NCBI GenBank assembly: GCA_947486575.1
Contig: CANKUB010000001.1
Coordinates: 1-64,000 of the forward strand
DNA from: Betaproteobacteria bacterium
GTDB taxonomy: Bacteria > Pseudomonadota > Gammaproteobacteria > Burkholderiales > SG8-41
Direction of reading: 5' to 3'
DNA: 64,000 bases
Within the stretch, counting starts at the first letter, position 1. Every line of letters starts with the position of its first letter. The notes under the pieces were generated by a model that saw only the letters and a list, made by a program, of their open reading frames with translations, was not told where the DNA came from and did no database searches. Position numbers and translations under genes: made by a program. This document shows positions 53,506 to 64,000 of the stretch, one piece after another.

Positions 53506-55398
53506 ATGCAACACATTGATTTATATGATATAATTGTTGTCGGTGGCGGGCACGCTGGCAGCGAAGCCGCGCTTGCTGCCGCGCGCATGGGTTGCAACAC
53601 CTTGTTGTTGACGCACAGCGTCGAAACGCTGGGGCAGATGTCTTGTAACCCGTCCATCGGCGGCATCGGCAAAGGCCATCTGGTTAAAGAAGTGGATGCG
53701 CTGGGCGGCGCGATGGCGGCGGTGACGGACGAAGCGGGCATTCAATTCCGCATTCTCAATTCGCGCAAAGGCCCGGCAGTGCGCGCCACTCGCGCGCAGG
53801 CTGACCGCGTGCTGTATCGCAAAGCCATGCGTACGCGGCTCGAAAACCACCCGAATCTGCGGGTGTTTCAGCAGGCGGTGGACGACCTGATTCTTGAAGG
53901 CGACAAAGTTACCGGCGTCATCACGCAAATCGGCGTGCAGTTTAAAGCGCGCGCGGTGGTGTTGACGGCGGGCACTTTTCTCGCGGGCCGAGTGCATGTG
54001 GGCCTGCAAAATTATCAGGCCGGCCGCGCCGGCGATCCTCCCGCGTTGACGCTGGCGCAGCGCTTGCGTGAAATGAATCTTGGCGTGGGAAGGCTCAAAA
54101 CCGGTACGCCGCCGCGTATCGATGGCCGCAGCATTGAATTTTCAGTGATGACCGAACAGCCGGGTGATAATCCGCTGCCGGTGTTTTCATTCATGGGGTC
54201 ACGCGCGCAGCATCCGCAACAACTGCCGTGCTGGATTACGCATACCGATGAAGGCACCCACGACATTATCCGCGCGGGCCTTGATCGTTCGCCGCTTTTT
54301 ACCGGCGTGATCGAAGGCATCGGCCCGCGTTATTGTCCGTCGATTGAAGACAAAATAACGCGTTTCGCGGACAAAAATTCGCACCAGATATTTCTGGAGC
54401 CCGAAGGTTTGACCACCCACGAGTACTACCCAAACGGCATTTCCACCAGCCTGCCGTACGACGTGCAGTACGCGCTGGTGCGTTCGATCAAGGGTCTCGA
54501 AAACGCGCACATCACGCGGCCCGGTTACGCTATTGAATACGATTATTTTGATCCGCGCGGGCTGAAAAGCTCACTCGAAACCAAGGCCATTTCAGGATTA
54601 TTTTTTGCCGGGCAAATCAATGGCACCACTGGTTACGAAGAAGCGGCCGCACAGGGATTGCTGGCGGGGCTGAATGCTGCGCTCAAAGTCAAAGAGCGCG
54701 AAGCCTGGTGCCCAAAACGCAACGAAGCCTATCTTGGCGTGCTGGTCGATGATTTGATCACACGCGGCGTATCTGAGCCGTATCGCATGTTCACCAGTCG
54801 CGCGGAATATCGCCTGTCGTTGCGCGAAGACAATGCGGATTTACGACTCACCGAAATCGGGCGCAAGTTGGGCGCGGTGGACGATGTGCGTTGGGCGGCG
54901 TTTGCGCAAAAGAGCGAAGCTATCGCACGTGAGCAGGAGCGCCTTAAAGCCACCTGGGTGAATCCCCGCGTGGTTGAAGCTGCGGACGCCCAGCGTGTTC
55001 TGGGCCAACCGATGGAGCGCGAATACCCCTTGATCGATTTGCTGCGCCGTCCTGACGTAAGTTACGACGCGTTGATGACTTTGCCCGGCGCTGGTCCCGG
55101 CGTTGCGGACCCGCAGGTCGCGGAACAAGTCGAAATTCAGGCCAAGTATCAAGGCTATATCGAACGCCAGCAAGAAGAAATTGATCGCAGCGCCCAACAA
55201 GAAAACCTGAAATTACCGCAAGATATTGATTACACGAAGATTTCTGGCCTGTCGATAGAAGCGCAACAAAAATTGACCCAACAGCAGCCAGAAACCCTGG
55301 GTCAGGCGGCACGAATTTCCGGCATCACCCCGGCGACGATTTCCGTGCTGATGGTCTACGCCAAACGCGGCTTCGCGGGCCAACGGAAAACCGCATGA
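53506..55398 (+). CDS. mnmG: tRNA modification enzyme MnmG (GidA)
   Basis: 630 residues. The FAD-binding Rossmann motif [20 protein letters not shown] is at the N-terminus; further hallmarks are [20 protein letters not shown], the LTAGTFLAG strand, [13 protein letters not shown] and the C-terminal helical region with [10 protein letters not shown]-like and [10 protein letters not shown] blocks. It works with MnmE in the cmnm5U34 modification using FAD and methylenetetrahydrofolate. The stop overlaps rsmG by 4 bp. Complete and typical. Confidence 0.97.
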   Translation: MQHIDLYDIIVVGGGHAGSEAALAAARMGCNTLLLTHSVETLGQMSCNPSIGGIGKGHLVKEVDALGGAMAAVTDEAGIQFRILNSRKGPAVRATRAQADRVLYRKAMRTRLENHPNLRVFQQAVDDLILEGDKVTGVITQIGVQFKARAVVLTAGTFLAGRVHVGLQNYQAGRAGDPPALTLAQRLREMNLGVGRLKTGTPPRIDGRSIEFSVMTEQPGDNPLPVFSFMGSRAQHPQQLPCWITHTDEGTHDIIRAGLDRSPLFTGVIEGIGPRYCPSIEDKITRFADKNSHQIFLEPEGLTTHEYYPNGISTSLPYDVQYALVRSIKGLENAHITRPGYAIEYDYFDPRGLKSSLETKAISGLFFAGQINGTTGYEEAAAQGLLAGLNAALKVKEREAWCPKRNEAYLGVLVDDLITRGVSEPYRMFTSRAEYRLSLREDNADLRLTEIGRKLGAVDDVRWAAFAQKSEAIAREQERLKATWVNPRVVEAADAQRVLGQPMEREYPLIDLLRRPDVSYDALMTLPGAGPGVADPQVAEQVEIQAKYQGYIERQQEEIDRSAQQENLKLPQDIDYTKISGLSIEAQQKLTQQQPETLGQAARISGITPATISVLMVYAKRGFAGQRKTA

Positions 55399-56012
55399 CG
55401 ACGCTCGCCGATGGTTTGGAGCGGCTGGGTCTGGCGCTGCCTGCAGCGGCGCAGCAAAAGCTGCTCGACTACGTGGCGCTGGTGCAAAAGTGGAACAAGG
55501 TTTACAACTTAACCGCGGTGCGCGATAGCGAGAAAATGTTGACACATCATTTGCTCGACAGTCTGGCCGTGGCGCCACACGTTGCCCAGGCCCAAACCTT
55601 GCTCGATGTGGGCAGCGGCGCAGGGCTGCCGGGTATTCCACTCGCCATTGCGCTGCCCGGCACCCACGTCACTTTGCTCGACAGTAATCATAAAAAAGCG
55701 GCATTTCTGCGTCAGGCGGTGATGGAATTAAGGCTGGGCAATGTAGCCGTCGTTTGCGAGCGCGCAGAAAAGGTTCAATTAAAACAACAATTTAATGTGG
55801 TAGTGTCGCGTGCGTTTTCTGACTTGCCCGAGTTTGTAGAACGCGCGGGCCGACTGGTTGCCGCTGGCGGCACCTTACTCGCGATGAAGGGCGTGCATCC
55901 GTCTGACGAAATCGCGCATCTCAGTGGCGATTTCAAGTTAAGCGGTGTAACCCCGCTCAAAGTGCCCGGCCTAGACGCCGAGCGCCACCTCGTCTTTTTG
56001 AAAGCGGCGTAA
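55395..56012 (+). CDS. rsmG: 16S rRNA (guanine527-N7)-methyltransferase RsmG
   Basis: 205 residues. The SAM-binding motif [18 protein letters not shown] follows the substrate-positioning [12 protein letters not shown] and LDSLAVAP. RsmG methylates G527 of 16S rRNA. It overlaps mnmG by 4 bp (ATGA) and is followed after 4 bp by parA, the order usual for this chromosomal region. No abnormality. Confidence 0.95.
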   Translation: MTTLADGLERLGLALPAAAQQKLLDYVALVQKWNKVYNLTAVRDSEKMLTHHLLDSLAVAPHVAQAQTLLDVGSGAGLPGIPLAIALPGTHVTLLDSNHKKAAFLRQAVMELRLGNVAVVCERAEKVQLKQQFNVVVSRAFSDLPEFVERAGRLVAAGGTLLAMKGVHPSDEIAHLSGDFKLSGVTPLKVPGLDAERHLVFLKAA

Positions 56013-56016
56013 CACC

Positions 56017-56799
56017 ATGGCGCGCATACTCGCAATCACCAATCAAAAAGGGGGTGTTGGCAAAACGACCACCGGCGTCAATCTCGCCGCGAGTCTGGCT
56101 GCCGCCAAACAGCGCGTGCTGCTGGTTGATCTAGATCCGCAGGGCAACGCAACCATGGGTAGCGGCATCAACAAGCGCACGCTGGCCGCAACCGTGTATC
56201 ACGTATTGCTCGGCGAAAAACCGCTGGCTGACGTGCGCGTGCGCTCAGGAAACGGCGAGTACGATGTTGTTCCTGCCAATCGCGAACTTGCCGGCGCCGA
56301 AGTTGAAATGGTTGATATGGAACATCGTGAAACGCGGCTCAAAGAGGCTATCGCCACACACGCCGATGAATACGATTTTGTGCTGATCGATTGTCCGCCC
56401 GCGCTGAATTTGCTCACGGTGAATGGTTTGACCGCAGCGCACGCCGTGATGATACCGATGCAGTGCGAATATTACGCGCTGGAAGGTTTGTCTGATCTGG
56501 TGCAGACCGTGAAAAAAGTGCGTACGAACCTGAACCCGACGCTCGAAATCGAAGGCCTGCTGCGCACCATGTATGACCCGCGTAATACTCTGGCGCAGCA
56601 AGTGTCGCAGCAATTGCTCGATCACTTCGGCGACAAGGTTTATCGCACGGTGATCCCGCGCAATATTCGCCTGGCCGAAGCGCCCAGCCACGGTTTACCG
56701 GTGATGCAGTTCGATCGTGCGTCCAAGGGTGCGCAAGCCTATATCGCGCTCGCCGGTGAGATGCTCAATCGTCAGTCAGCAACAGCGGCAGCCGCTTAA
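56017..56799 (+). CDS. parA: Chromosome partitioning ATPase ParA
   Basis: 260 residues. The deviant Walker A box KGGVGKTTTGVNLAASLA is near the N-terminus, with DLDPQGNATMGSG and LIDCPPALNLLTVNG as the further nucleotide-site motifs. ParA-ATP coats the nucleoid and moves ParB-parS complexes at the origin. It precedes parB with 4 bp between, and lies about 3-4 kb from the two parS sites in the window. Confidence 0.97.
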   Translation: MARILAITNQKGGVGKTTTGVNLAASLAAAKQRVLLVDLDPQGNATMGSGINKRTLAATVYHVLLGEKPLADVRVRSGNGEYDVVPANRELAGAEVEMVDMEHRETRLKEAIATHADEYDFVLIDCPPALNLLTVNGLTAAHAVMIPMQCEYYALEGLSDLVQTVKKVRTNLNPTLEIEGLLRTMYDPRNTLAQQVSQQLLDHFGDKVYRTVIPRNIRLAEAPSHGLPVMQFDRASKGAQAYIALAGEMLNRQSATAAAA

Positions 56800-56803
56800 A
56801 ATC

Positions 56804-57667
56804 ATGGCCAAACTCAAAGGATTGGGTCGCGGCCTGGATGCGCTCCTCGGCGGTGATGAGCCTGCGACAGCAAAACCGGTGGCAACGGTGAGCGACACGC
56901 CGCGCGAGTTGGCCATCGATCAACTACAGCCCGGCAAATATCAGCCACGCACGCGCATGGATCAGGAGGCGCTGAAAGAACTCGCCGAATCGATCAAAAC
57001 GCAGGGCGTGATTCAGCCGATTCTTGTGCGCCCGGTGGCCGAAAATAAATACGAAATCATCGCCGGCGAACGCCGCTGGCGTGCCGCGCGGATGGCGGGT
57101 TTGCAGGCGGTGCCGGTTGTTATTCGAGATATCCCGGATAATCAAGCACTTGCTGTTGCCTTGATCGAGAATATCCAGCGCGAAGATTTGAACCCGCTGG
57201 AAGAGGCGCTGGGCATTCAGCGCCTGACCAACGAATTTGGCCTGACACACCAAACTGCCGCTGAAGCCCTGGGCCGTTCGCGCACCGCAGTTACCAATCT
57301 TTTAAGGCTGCTGGAACTGGCGCCGCCCGTGCGTGACTTGCTGGCGGACGGCAGACTCGATATGGGCCACGCGCGCGCGTTGCTGGTGTTGCCCGCGCTG
57401 CGTCAGGTGGAGCTTGCCAACGAAATCGCCGCCAACGGCATGACGGTGCGAGACGTCGAAAAGCGCGTCAGCGAATTGATTTCGCGCCCCAAGCCACGCG
57501 TGCCGCGCGCGGTCGATCGTGATGTTGCGCGCCTGCAGGAAGAGCTCGCGCAAAAACTCGGCACGTCGGTGCAGATCAAACAAAAGAGCAAAGGACGCGG
57601 CACACTGATTGTTGAATATGGCAGCCTCGATCAACTGGATGCGCTCATAGAAAAGCTAAAGCGGTAA
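56804..57667 (+). CDS. parB: Chromosome partitioning protein ParB
   Basis: 287 residues from the ATG at 56804 (MAKLKGLGRGLDALLGG); the track start at 56717 is within parA. The N-terminal CTP-binding domain has GERRWRAARMAG and LIENIQREDLNPLEEA, followed by the helix-turn-helix (LTHQTAAEALGRSRTAVTNL) that reads parS and a C-terminal dimer domain (GTLIVEYGSLDQLDALIEKL). It loads at parS and slides as a clamp, stimulating ParA. Confidence 0.96.
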   Translation: MAKLKGLGRGLDALLGGDEPATAKPVATVSDTPRELAIDQLQPGKYQPRTRMDQEALKELAESIKTQGVIQPILVRPVAENKYEIIAGERRWRAARMAGLQAVPVVIRDIPDNQALAVALIENIQREDLNPLEEALGIQRLTNEFGLTHQTAAEALGRSRTAVTNLLRLLELAPPVRDLLADGRLDMGHARALLVLPALRQVELANEIAANGMTVRDVEKRVSELISRPKPRVPRAVDRDVARLQEELAQKLGTSVQIKQKSKGRGTLIVEYGSLDQLDALIEKLKR

Positions 57668-57692
57668 GTTACGGATATTGCGTCGCACCAAG

Positions 57693-57722
57693 TTGACCCG
57701 GCAATATAAAAACAAGTACAAT
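57693..57722 (+). promoter_or_regulatory. Candidate atp-operon promoter containing a repeat-like sequence
   Basis: TTGACC (57693-57698), 18-bp spacer, TACAAT (57717-57722), 28 bp upstream of the atpI start. The spacer and -10 overlap ATAAAAACAAGTACAATCAA, which looks like a diverged copy of the AT-rich element. Confidence 0.5.
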
Positions 57723-57750
57723 CAATGAGTTCGCTCGAATCGCATTCCAG

Positions 57751-58131
57751 ATGTTGCCGCCTGTATTGAGCCGCATCACGAGCAAACCCATACGTACTGT
57801 CTTGCGCTGGCAGGTTTACGCAGCTTTCGTAGTCGCGCTGGCGGCTGGCCTGATGGTCGGATGGCATGGCGCGATATCTGCGGTCTTAGGTGGCGGCATT
57901 AACCAGATCGCGGATTTGGCATACGCCCTGCTGGTATCGGGTGGCGGTATAAGAACAGCAGGAAACACCCTGCGCGCGCTGTTCAGGGCGGAAGGGGTTC
58001 GAATCCTTCTGATCGTGTTTTTGCTGGGATGGGTGTTGACGGGCTATAAAGACGTCGTTCACCCGGCGTTATTTTTGTCGTTTGTCGTGTCGGTGATAGT
58101 GTTCCGCGCGGCGATATTGGTTAAAGAATAG
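57751..58131 (+). CDS. atpI: ATP synthase protein I
   Basis: 126 residues with four predicted membrane segments (VYAAFVVALAAGLMVGWHGA, AVLGGGINQIADLAYALLV, ILLIVFLLGWVLTGY, LFLSFVVSVIVFRAAIL). AtpI is a poorly conserved, non-essential helper thought to aid assembly of the c ring and perhaps ion uptake. It is recognised mainly by its position 30 bp before atpB. The start codon is the ATG at 57751 with no strong Shine-Dalgarno. Confidence 0.85.
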   Translation: MLPPVLSRITSKPIRTVLRWQVYAAFVVALAAGLMVGWHGAISAVLGGGINQIADLAYALLVSGGGIRTAGNTLRALFRAEGVRILLIVFLLGWVLTGYKDVVHPALFLSFVVSVIVFRAAILVKE

Positions 58132-58161
58132 TTCAGAAGAGAATTCCAAGAGACCCGCACG

Positions 58162-58971
58162 ATGGCCGCCGAAGGACAAGAACTCACCCCGACCAGTTAC
58201 ATCGGTCACCACCTCACTAATCGCACGGTGTCATTGGGCGACGGCGCGTTCTGGACGCTGCATCTGGATACGTGGCTAACCGCCGTGATGCTCGGCATCG
58301 TTGGTTTTGGTTTTCTGTGGTGGATAGCGCGCGGCGCAACTGCGGGCATACCCAACAGGCGCCAGGCATTCGTCGAAATGCTGTTCGATTTTGTCGACGA
58401 TCAAGTCAAGGGCATTTTTCACGGCAATCGTGCTTTTGTTGCGCCTTTGGCGTTGACCGTATTTGTGTGGGTGTTCCTGATGAACGCCATGGATTTCATT
58501 CCGGTTGATCTCGCAGCGCTCTTTACCGAAAATGCCCTGCATCAGCACGAATGGAAGCCGGTGCCTACCTCCGATGTAAACACCACGTTCGCGCTGGCAC
58601 TTTCGGTGTTTGCCTTAATGCTTTTCTACAATCTCAAAATCAAAGGTGTGGGCGGTTGGATCCACGAACTGTTCTGTACACCCTTCGGCAGCAATATCCT
58701 GGTGATGCCGCTGAACTTCCTGTTCAACCTGGTCGAATACATTTCCAAGCCCCTGTCTCACTCACTGCGGCTCTACGGCAACATCTACGCGGGCGAAATT
58801 ATTTTCATGCTGTTGTGGATGTGGGCGGCCACCGGTCTGGTGGGTTCGGTCTTCGGTGGCGCGCTGGCGCTGGGCTGGGCGATATTTCATATTCTGATTG
58901 TGGCGTTGCAGGCGTACATTTTTATGATGCTGACCATTGTGTATATGGCGATGGCGCACGAAAGCCACTAA
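58162..58971 (+). CDS. atpB: ATP synthase F0 subunit a
   Basis: 269 residues. Several membrane helices; the essential arginine is in [18 protein letters not shown], with [10 protein letters not shown] and the C-terminal [19 protein letters not shown] as the further typical blocks. Subunit a forms the two proton half-channels facing the c ring. It follows atpI and precedes atpE by 50 bp, a gap that carries an inverted copy of the AT-rich element. Confidence 0.97.
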   Translation: MAAEGQELTPTSYIGHHLTNRTVSLGDGAFWTLHLDTWLTAVMLGIVGFGFLWWIARGATAGIPNRRQAFVEMLFDFVDDQVKGIFHGNRAFVAPLALTVFVWVFLMNAMDFIPVDLAALFTENALHQHEWKPVPTSDVNTTFALALSVFALMLFYNLKIKGVGGWIHELFCTPFGSNILVMPLNFLFNLVEYISKPLSHSLRLYGNIYAGEIIFMLLWMWAATGLVGSVFGGALALGWAIFHILIVALQAYIFMMLTIVYMAMAHESH

Positions 58972-58982
58972 GCAATAATCCG

Positions 58983-59002
58983 TAACTATTTGTTTTAATT
59001 GA
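58983..59002 (-). repeat. Dispersed AT-rich IHF-like element, copy 14
   Basis: Minus strand TCAATTAAAACAAATAGTTA in the atpB-atpE gap; the core AAACAAATAGTTA has one mismatch to WATCAANNNNTTR. Confidence 0.5.
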
Positions 59003-59012
59003 TATTTTATAA

Positions 59013-59297
<285 letters not shown>

Positions 59298-59344
59298 TTT
59301 TTGCTGCCGTCACGTAAACTTTACCGTTCCCGCAGGGGAAGCCA

Positions 59345-59815
59345 ATGAACCTAAATGTCACGATGGTCGCTCAGGCGGTCACGTTCTTCGTCTTCATTTT
59401 TTTCTGTGCGAAGTTCGTGTGGCCGCCGATGGTGAAAGCCATCGAAGCTCGCCAAAAGCAAATCGCCGATGGCCTGGCTGCCGGCGAAGAAGGCAAAAAG
59501 TCGCTTGAAAGCGCCTCCAAACAAGCCGACGAGGCTATTGCGCAAGCACGCGGTCGCGCAACAGAAATCGTCGCGCAAGCCGAAAAGCGAGTGAGCCAGA
59601 TGATTGAAGAAGCGAAAACCTCGGCCAAAGCCGAAGGTGATCGCGAAAAAGCGGCGGCTAAATCCGAGATCGAGCAGGAAGTCTCGCGCGCCAAAGAAAC
59701 GTTGCGCACGCAAGTTGCAACGCTTGCAGTAGCGGGCGCAGAAAAAATATTGAAGCGCGAAGTCGACGCCAAGGCGCACGCCGATATTTTGTCCGACGTT
59801 CAAAAGCAGCTCTAG
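59345..59815 (+). CDS. atpF: ATP synthase F0 subunit b
   Basis: 156 residues. One N-terminal membrane helix ([20 protein letters not shown]) precedes a long charged, alanine-rich coiled coil ([20 protein letters not shown]-type heptads) that forms the stator stalk as a dimer and ends at the delta subunit. Starts with [10 protein letters not shown], preceded by GGGGAAG. It is between atpE and atpH; length and layout are normal. Confidence 0.96.
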   Translation: MNLNVTMVAQAVTFFVFIFFCAKFVWPPMVKAIEARQKQIADGLAAGEEGKKSLESASKQADEAIAQARGRATEIVAQAEKRVSQMIEEAKTSAKAEGDREKAAAKSEIEQEVSRAKETLRTQVATLAVAGAEKILKREVDAKAHADILSDVQKQL

Positions 59816-59821
59816 TCTGAC

Positions 59822-60358
59822 ATGGCTGAACCCATCACTATCGCCCGACCCTACGCAGAAGCCGTATTCAAGCTGGCGAGTGAAAGTAATGCGCTCGCCG
59901 CGTGGGCCGACGCCATCGCCAATATTGATGGCGTGGTGGCGGATAGCCGCGTACAAGCCTGCATCAGCGACCCCAAAGTCAGCGCGCAACAGCTTGAAGG
60001 ACTGGTGCTTGGCGTAGTCGGCGATAAGCTCACGGGTGATGCGCGCAATTTCGTGCAAGTGCTGGTGCAGAACAACCGACTCGATTTAATGCCGCTGATA
60101 CGCACACACTTTGAAGCCTTAAAACGCGAAAAAGAAGGCGTGCTCGAAGCCAAAATTATTTCTGCTCTGGCGATGAACGACGCGCAAGTGAAACAACTCG
60201 TAGCCCAACTCGAAGCGAAATACCAGCGCAAAGTTACCGCGCAAGTTGAAACCGATGCGTCACTCATCGGCGGCGTAAAAATTGTCGTTGGCGATAAAGT
60301 TATTGATGCCACAGTGCGCGGCAAGCTCGACGCGATGGCCGCCGCACTTGTCAACTAA
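59822..60358 (+). CDS. atpH: ATP synthase F1 subunit delta
   Basis: 178 residues. N-terminal six-helix domain beginning [18 protein letters not shown] that caps the alpha subunits, and a C-terminal part with [20 protein letters not shown] and [14 protein letters not shown], the standard OSCP/delta signature that joins subunit b. It follows atpF by 6 bp and precedes atpA by 53 bp. Confidence 0.95.
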   Translation: MAEPITIARPYAEAVFKLASESNALAAWADAIANIDGVVADSRVQACISDPKVSAQQLEGLVLGVVGDKLTGDARNFVQVLVQNNRLDLMPLIRTHFEALKREKEGVLEAKIISALAMNDAQVKQLVAQLEAKYQRKVTAQVETDASLIGGVKIVVGDKVIDATVRGKLDAMAAALVN

Positions 60359-60411
60359 GTCACACTAAGCAAGATACTCAAAGACATTTAGAAGCACCCG
60401 GAGCAATTACC

Positions 60412-61953
60412 ATGCAACTCAATCCTTCCGAAATCAGCGAACTCATCAAGAGCCGCATTCAGAACCTCGCTGGAACCACAGAAGCGCGTACCCAGGGAAC
60501 CGTAATTTCGGTGACCGACGGTATCTGCCGCATACATGGTCTGGCTGACGTGATGCAGGGCGAGATGCTGGAGTTTCCGAAAAACACCTTCGGTCTGGCG
60601 CTGAACCTTGAGCGCGATTCGGTGGGCGCGGTTATTCTGGGTGAATACGAACACATTTCCGAAGGCGATACGGTTAAAACCACGGGCCGCATTCTTGAAG
60701 TGCCGGTGGGGCCGGAGCTGATTGGCCGCGTGGTGAATTCGCTGGGTCAGCCGATTGACGGTAAAGGCCCGGTCAACGCCAAGATGACCGACGTTATTGA
60801 AAAAGTTGCGCCGGGCGTAATTGAGCGCAAGTCAGTATCGCAGCCGGTGCAAACCGGTTTAAAATCGATTGACGCGATGGTGCCTGTGGGCCGCGGTCAG
60901 CGCGAACTGATCATCGGCGACCGTCAAACCGGCAAGACTGCGGTGGCGATTGACACTATCATCAATCAAAAGGGCAAAGACCTCTTTTGTATTTACGTTG
61001 CCATCGGCCAAAAAGCCTCGTCGATTAAAAACGTCATTCGCAAGCTTGAGGAACACGGCGCAATGGCCTACACCATTGTTGTCGCCGCGACTGCGTCTGA
61101 GTCTGCCGCGATGCAATTCATTGCGCCCTACTCCGGTTGCACCATGGGCGAATATTTCCGTGACCGTGGTCAGGACGCGCTGATTATTTATGACGACTTG
61201 ACCAAGCAGGCGTGGGCCTATCGTCAAGTGTCGCTGCTGCTGCGCCGCCCGCCGGGGCGCGAAGCGTATCCTGGCGACGTGTTCTATTTGCACTCGCGTT
61301 TACTCGAACGCGCCGCGCGCGTGAACGAAGCGTATGTCGAAAAATTTACCAAAGGCGCAGTCAAAGGCAAAACCGGTTCGCTGACCGCCCTGCCCGTGAT
61401 CGAAACCCAAGCGGGCGACGTGACCGCGTTCGTGCCGACCAACGTGATTTCGATTACCGACGGCCAGATCTTTCTGGAAACCGACTTGTTCAACGCCGGT
61501 ATCCGCCCTGCGATCAACGCCGGTATTTCGGTGTCGCGCGTCGGTGGCGCTGCTCAAACCAAAATCGTTAAAAAGCTTGGCGGCGGTGTGCGTCTCGCGC
61601 TGGCACAGTATCGAGAGTTGGCGGCGTTCGCGCAGTTCGCGTCCGACCTCGACGAAACTACGCGCAAACAGTTGGAACGTGGCCGTATGGTGACCGAGTT
61701 GATGAAGCAACCGCAGTATGAGCCGCTGCAAGTATGGGAAATGTCACTGACCCTGTTTGGCGTGAGCGGCGGATACTTCGATGACATCGATGTGAAAAAA
61801 GCGCTGGCGGCCGAAAGCTCCATGCGCGCCCACATCAAGAGCAAGTACGGCGACCTGGTGCAACGTATTGAAGACACCAAAGACTTGAGCAAAGATGACG
61901 AAGCCAAGTTGAATGAAGCGATTAAAGACTGGAAGCAGAATGGATCGTACTGA
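60412..61953 (+). CDS. atpA: ATP synthase F1 subunit alpha
   Basis: 513 residues. [19 protein letters not shown] at the N-terminus, P-loop [18 protein letters not shown], and the family line [19 protein letters not shown]. The three alpha subunits hold non-catalytic nucleotide sites and alternate with beta. The protein has the standard length. After its stop comes an 84-bp AT-rich gap, which carries a strong copy of the dispersed element, and then atpG. Confidence 0.98.
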   Translation: MQLNPSEISELIKSRIQNLAGTTEARTQGTVISVTDGICRIHGLADVMQGEMLEFPKNTFGLALNLERDSVGAVILGEYEHISEGDTVKTTGRILEVPVGPELIGRVVNSLGQPIDGKGPVNAKMTDVIEKVAPGVIERKSVSQPVQTGLKSIDAMVPVGRGQRELIIGDRQTGKTAVAIDTIINQKGKDLFCIYVAIGQKASSIKNVIRKLEEHGAMAYTIVVAATASESAAMQFIAPYSGCTMGEYFRDRGQDALIIYDDLTKQAWAYRQVSLLLRRPPGREAYPGDVFYLHSRLLERAARVNEAYVEKFTKGAVKGKTGSLTALPVIETQAGDVTAFVPTNVISITDGQIFLETDLFNAGIRPAINAGISVSRVGGAAQTKIVKKLGGGVRLALAQYRELAAFAQFASDLDETTRKQLERGRMVTELMKQPQYEPLQVWEMSLTLFGVSGGYFDDIDVKKALAAESSMRAHIKSKYGDLVQRIEDTKDLSKDDEAKLNEAIKDWKQNGSY

Positions 61954-61997
61954 GCGGCGCGTACTAAGCCGTTAGTGCTCACCAGCATATAAATTAT

Positions 61998-62014
61998 TGT
62001 TTAAAAACAAATAC
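61998..62014 (+). repeat. Dispersed AT-rich IHF-like element, copy 15
   Basis: TGTTTAAAAACAAATAC is identical to copy 2 over 17 bases, then diverges (AAATAC in place of TTA). It is in the atpA-atpG gap. Confidence 0.55.
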
Positions 62015-62037
62015 AAATACTAAAACTAACCTAGACT

Positions 62038-62910
62038 ATGGCCGGCTCCAAGGAAATCCGCACCAAGATCAAGAGCGTGCAAAACACGCGCAAGATCACC
62101 AAGGCCATGGAAATGGTCGCGGCCTCCAAAATGCGCAAGGCGCAGGACCGCATGCGTACCGCGCGTCCGTATGCGGAAAAAATCCGCAATGTAGCGGCGC
62201 ATATCAGTCAGGCAAATCCTGAGTATCGGCATCCTTATCTGGTGGCGCGCGATACGGTCAAGCGCATCGGTATCATCGTCATCACCACCGACAAAGGTTT
62301 GTGCGGCGGCCTGAACACCAACATCCTGCGTCTTGCGATGAACAAGATGAAGGAATGGGAATCCGAGGGCGAAGAAATCGAGGTCTGCGCTATTGGCAAC
62401 AAGGGCTTGGGTTTTATGCAGCGGCTGGGCGCGAATATCGTGTCGAATGTGATCGGCCTCGGTGACAAGCCTGCGATGGAAAAGATGATCGGTGCGGTAA
62501 AAATCATGCTGGATGGCTACACGCAGGATCGTTTCGACCGCGTGATGATTTTCAACACCCGCTTCATTAACACCATGAAACAGGAACCGACGATGGAGCA
62601 ACTGCTGCCGTTGTCGAGTGAAGCGCTTGGTGCACAAAGCGCACAGCAGGGCAATTGGGACTACATCTACGAGCCCGACGCCAAAGTGGTACTGGAGCAA
62701 GTGCTGACACGCTACATCGAAGCACTGATTTATCAGGCGGTAACCGAAAACATGGCGTCCGAACAATCGGCGCGCATGGTGGCGATGAAAGCCGCTTCGG
62801 ATAACGCGGCCACGGTGATCGACGAACTGACGCTGATCTACAACAAAACGCGGCAGGCGGGTATTACTAAAGAATTGTCAGAGATCGTTGCCGGCGCGGC
62901 AGCCGTCTGA
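62038..62910 (+). CDS. atpG: ATP synthase F1 subunit gamma
   Basis: 290 residues. The N-terminal helix ([20 protein letters not shown], then [15 protein letters not shown]) and the C-terminal helix ([18 protein letters not shown]) form the rotating coiled coil inside the alpha3-beta3 ring; [11 protein letters not shown] lies at the start of the Rossmann-like part. It couples c-ring rotation to catalysis. It precedes atpD by 32 bp. Confidence 0.97.
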   Translation: MAGSKEIRTKIKSVQNTRKITKAMEMVAASKMRKAQDRMRTARPYAEKIRNVAAHISQANPEYRHPYLVARDTVKRIGIIVITTDKGLCGGLNTNILRLAMNKMKEWESEGEEIEVCAIGNKGLGFMQRLGANIVSNVIGLGDKPAMEKMIGAVKIMLDGYTQDRFDRVMIFNTRFINTMKQEPTMEQLLPLSSEALGAQSAQQGNWDYIYEPDAKVVLEQVLTRYIEALIYQAVTENMASEQSARMVAMKAASDNAATVIDELTLIYNKTRQAGITKELSEIVAGAAAV

Positions 62911-62915
62911 TCTAA

Positions 62916-64000
<1,085 letters not shown>

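Overview
The window looks like chromosomal DNA of a GC-rich betaproteobacterium (Burkholderiales/Rhodocyclales-like; the genus cannot be told). This rests on the gene order around the origin (gyrB-dnaN-dnaA on one strand; rpmH-rnpA-yidC-mnmE-mnmG-rsmG-parA-parB-atpIBEFHAGD on the other), two perfect parS sites, 6S RNA next to zapA, and five orphan Bug/TctC-type periplasmic binding proteins. No rRNA, tRNA, transposase, prophage or CRISPR array was seen.

Layout. 1-5 kb: the tail of an HTH antitoxin-like gene, a hicAB toxin-antitoxin pair with a palindromic operator, and a SNF2 helicase with its SWIM zinc-finger partner. 4.6-28 kb: an accessory catabolic region with a URO-D-like protein, five TctC proteins, three amidohydrolases, two luciferase-like (LLM) oxidoreductases, a dienelactone hydrolase, an opine-dehydrogenase-like protein, a ThDP enzyme, an M20 peptidase and, at its centre (9.8-15.3 kb), a compact coenzyme F420 operon (fbiC-npdG-cofE-cofD-cofC). 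28-32 kb: EVE-domain protein, 6S RNA, zapA and a zapB-like gene, then a cobalamin riboswitch and a TonB-dependent receptor (BtuB type). 32-43.3 kb: an envelope glycan cluster: msbA, a left-handed beta-helix acyltransferase, a GtrB-like glycosyltransferase and GtrA-like flippase, three genes for a dTDP-3-acylamino-3,6-dideoxyhexose, an MBOAT acyltransferase between two paralogous SGNH-like proteins, and a GT39-type membrane glycosyltransferase. 43.3-64 kb: a WapI-like orphan gene and then the replication-origin region through the ATP synthase operon, cut off inside atpD.

How the parts may work together. The F420 operon holds every enzyme from the Fo precursor through the phospho-acyl side chain to the glutamate tail, plus an NADPH:F420 oxidoreductase. 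The LLM proteins 1.1 kb upstream and 1.7 kb downstream are plausible F420H2 or FMNH2 users. With the TctC solute binders, amidohydrolases and dienelactone hydrolase this suggests F420-linked breakdown of organic acids or aromatic ring-cleavage products; the substrate is unknown.

The most unusual structural signal is a dispersed AT-rich element of about 20 bp, TGTTTAAAAACAAATACTTA and variants, that stands out from the GC-rich background. It recurs at least a dozen times and its core resembles the IHF consensus WATCAANNNNTTR. Copies lie between genes, in the oriC candidate, in a peripheral loop of the cobalamin riboswitch, at the start codons of a tctC gene and of cofC, and in frame inside the FbiC linker, where a REP-like palindrome also sits.
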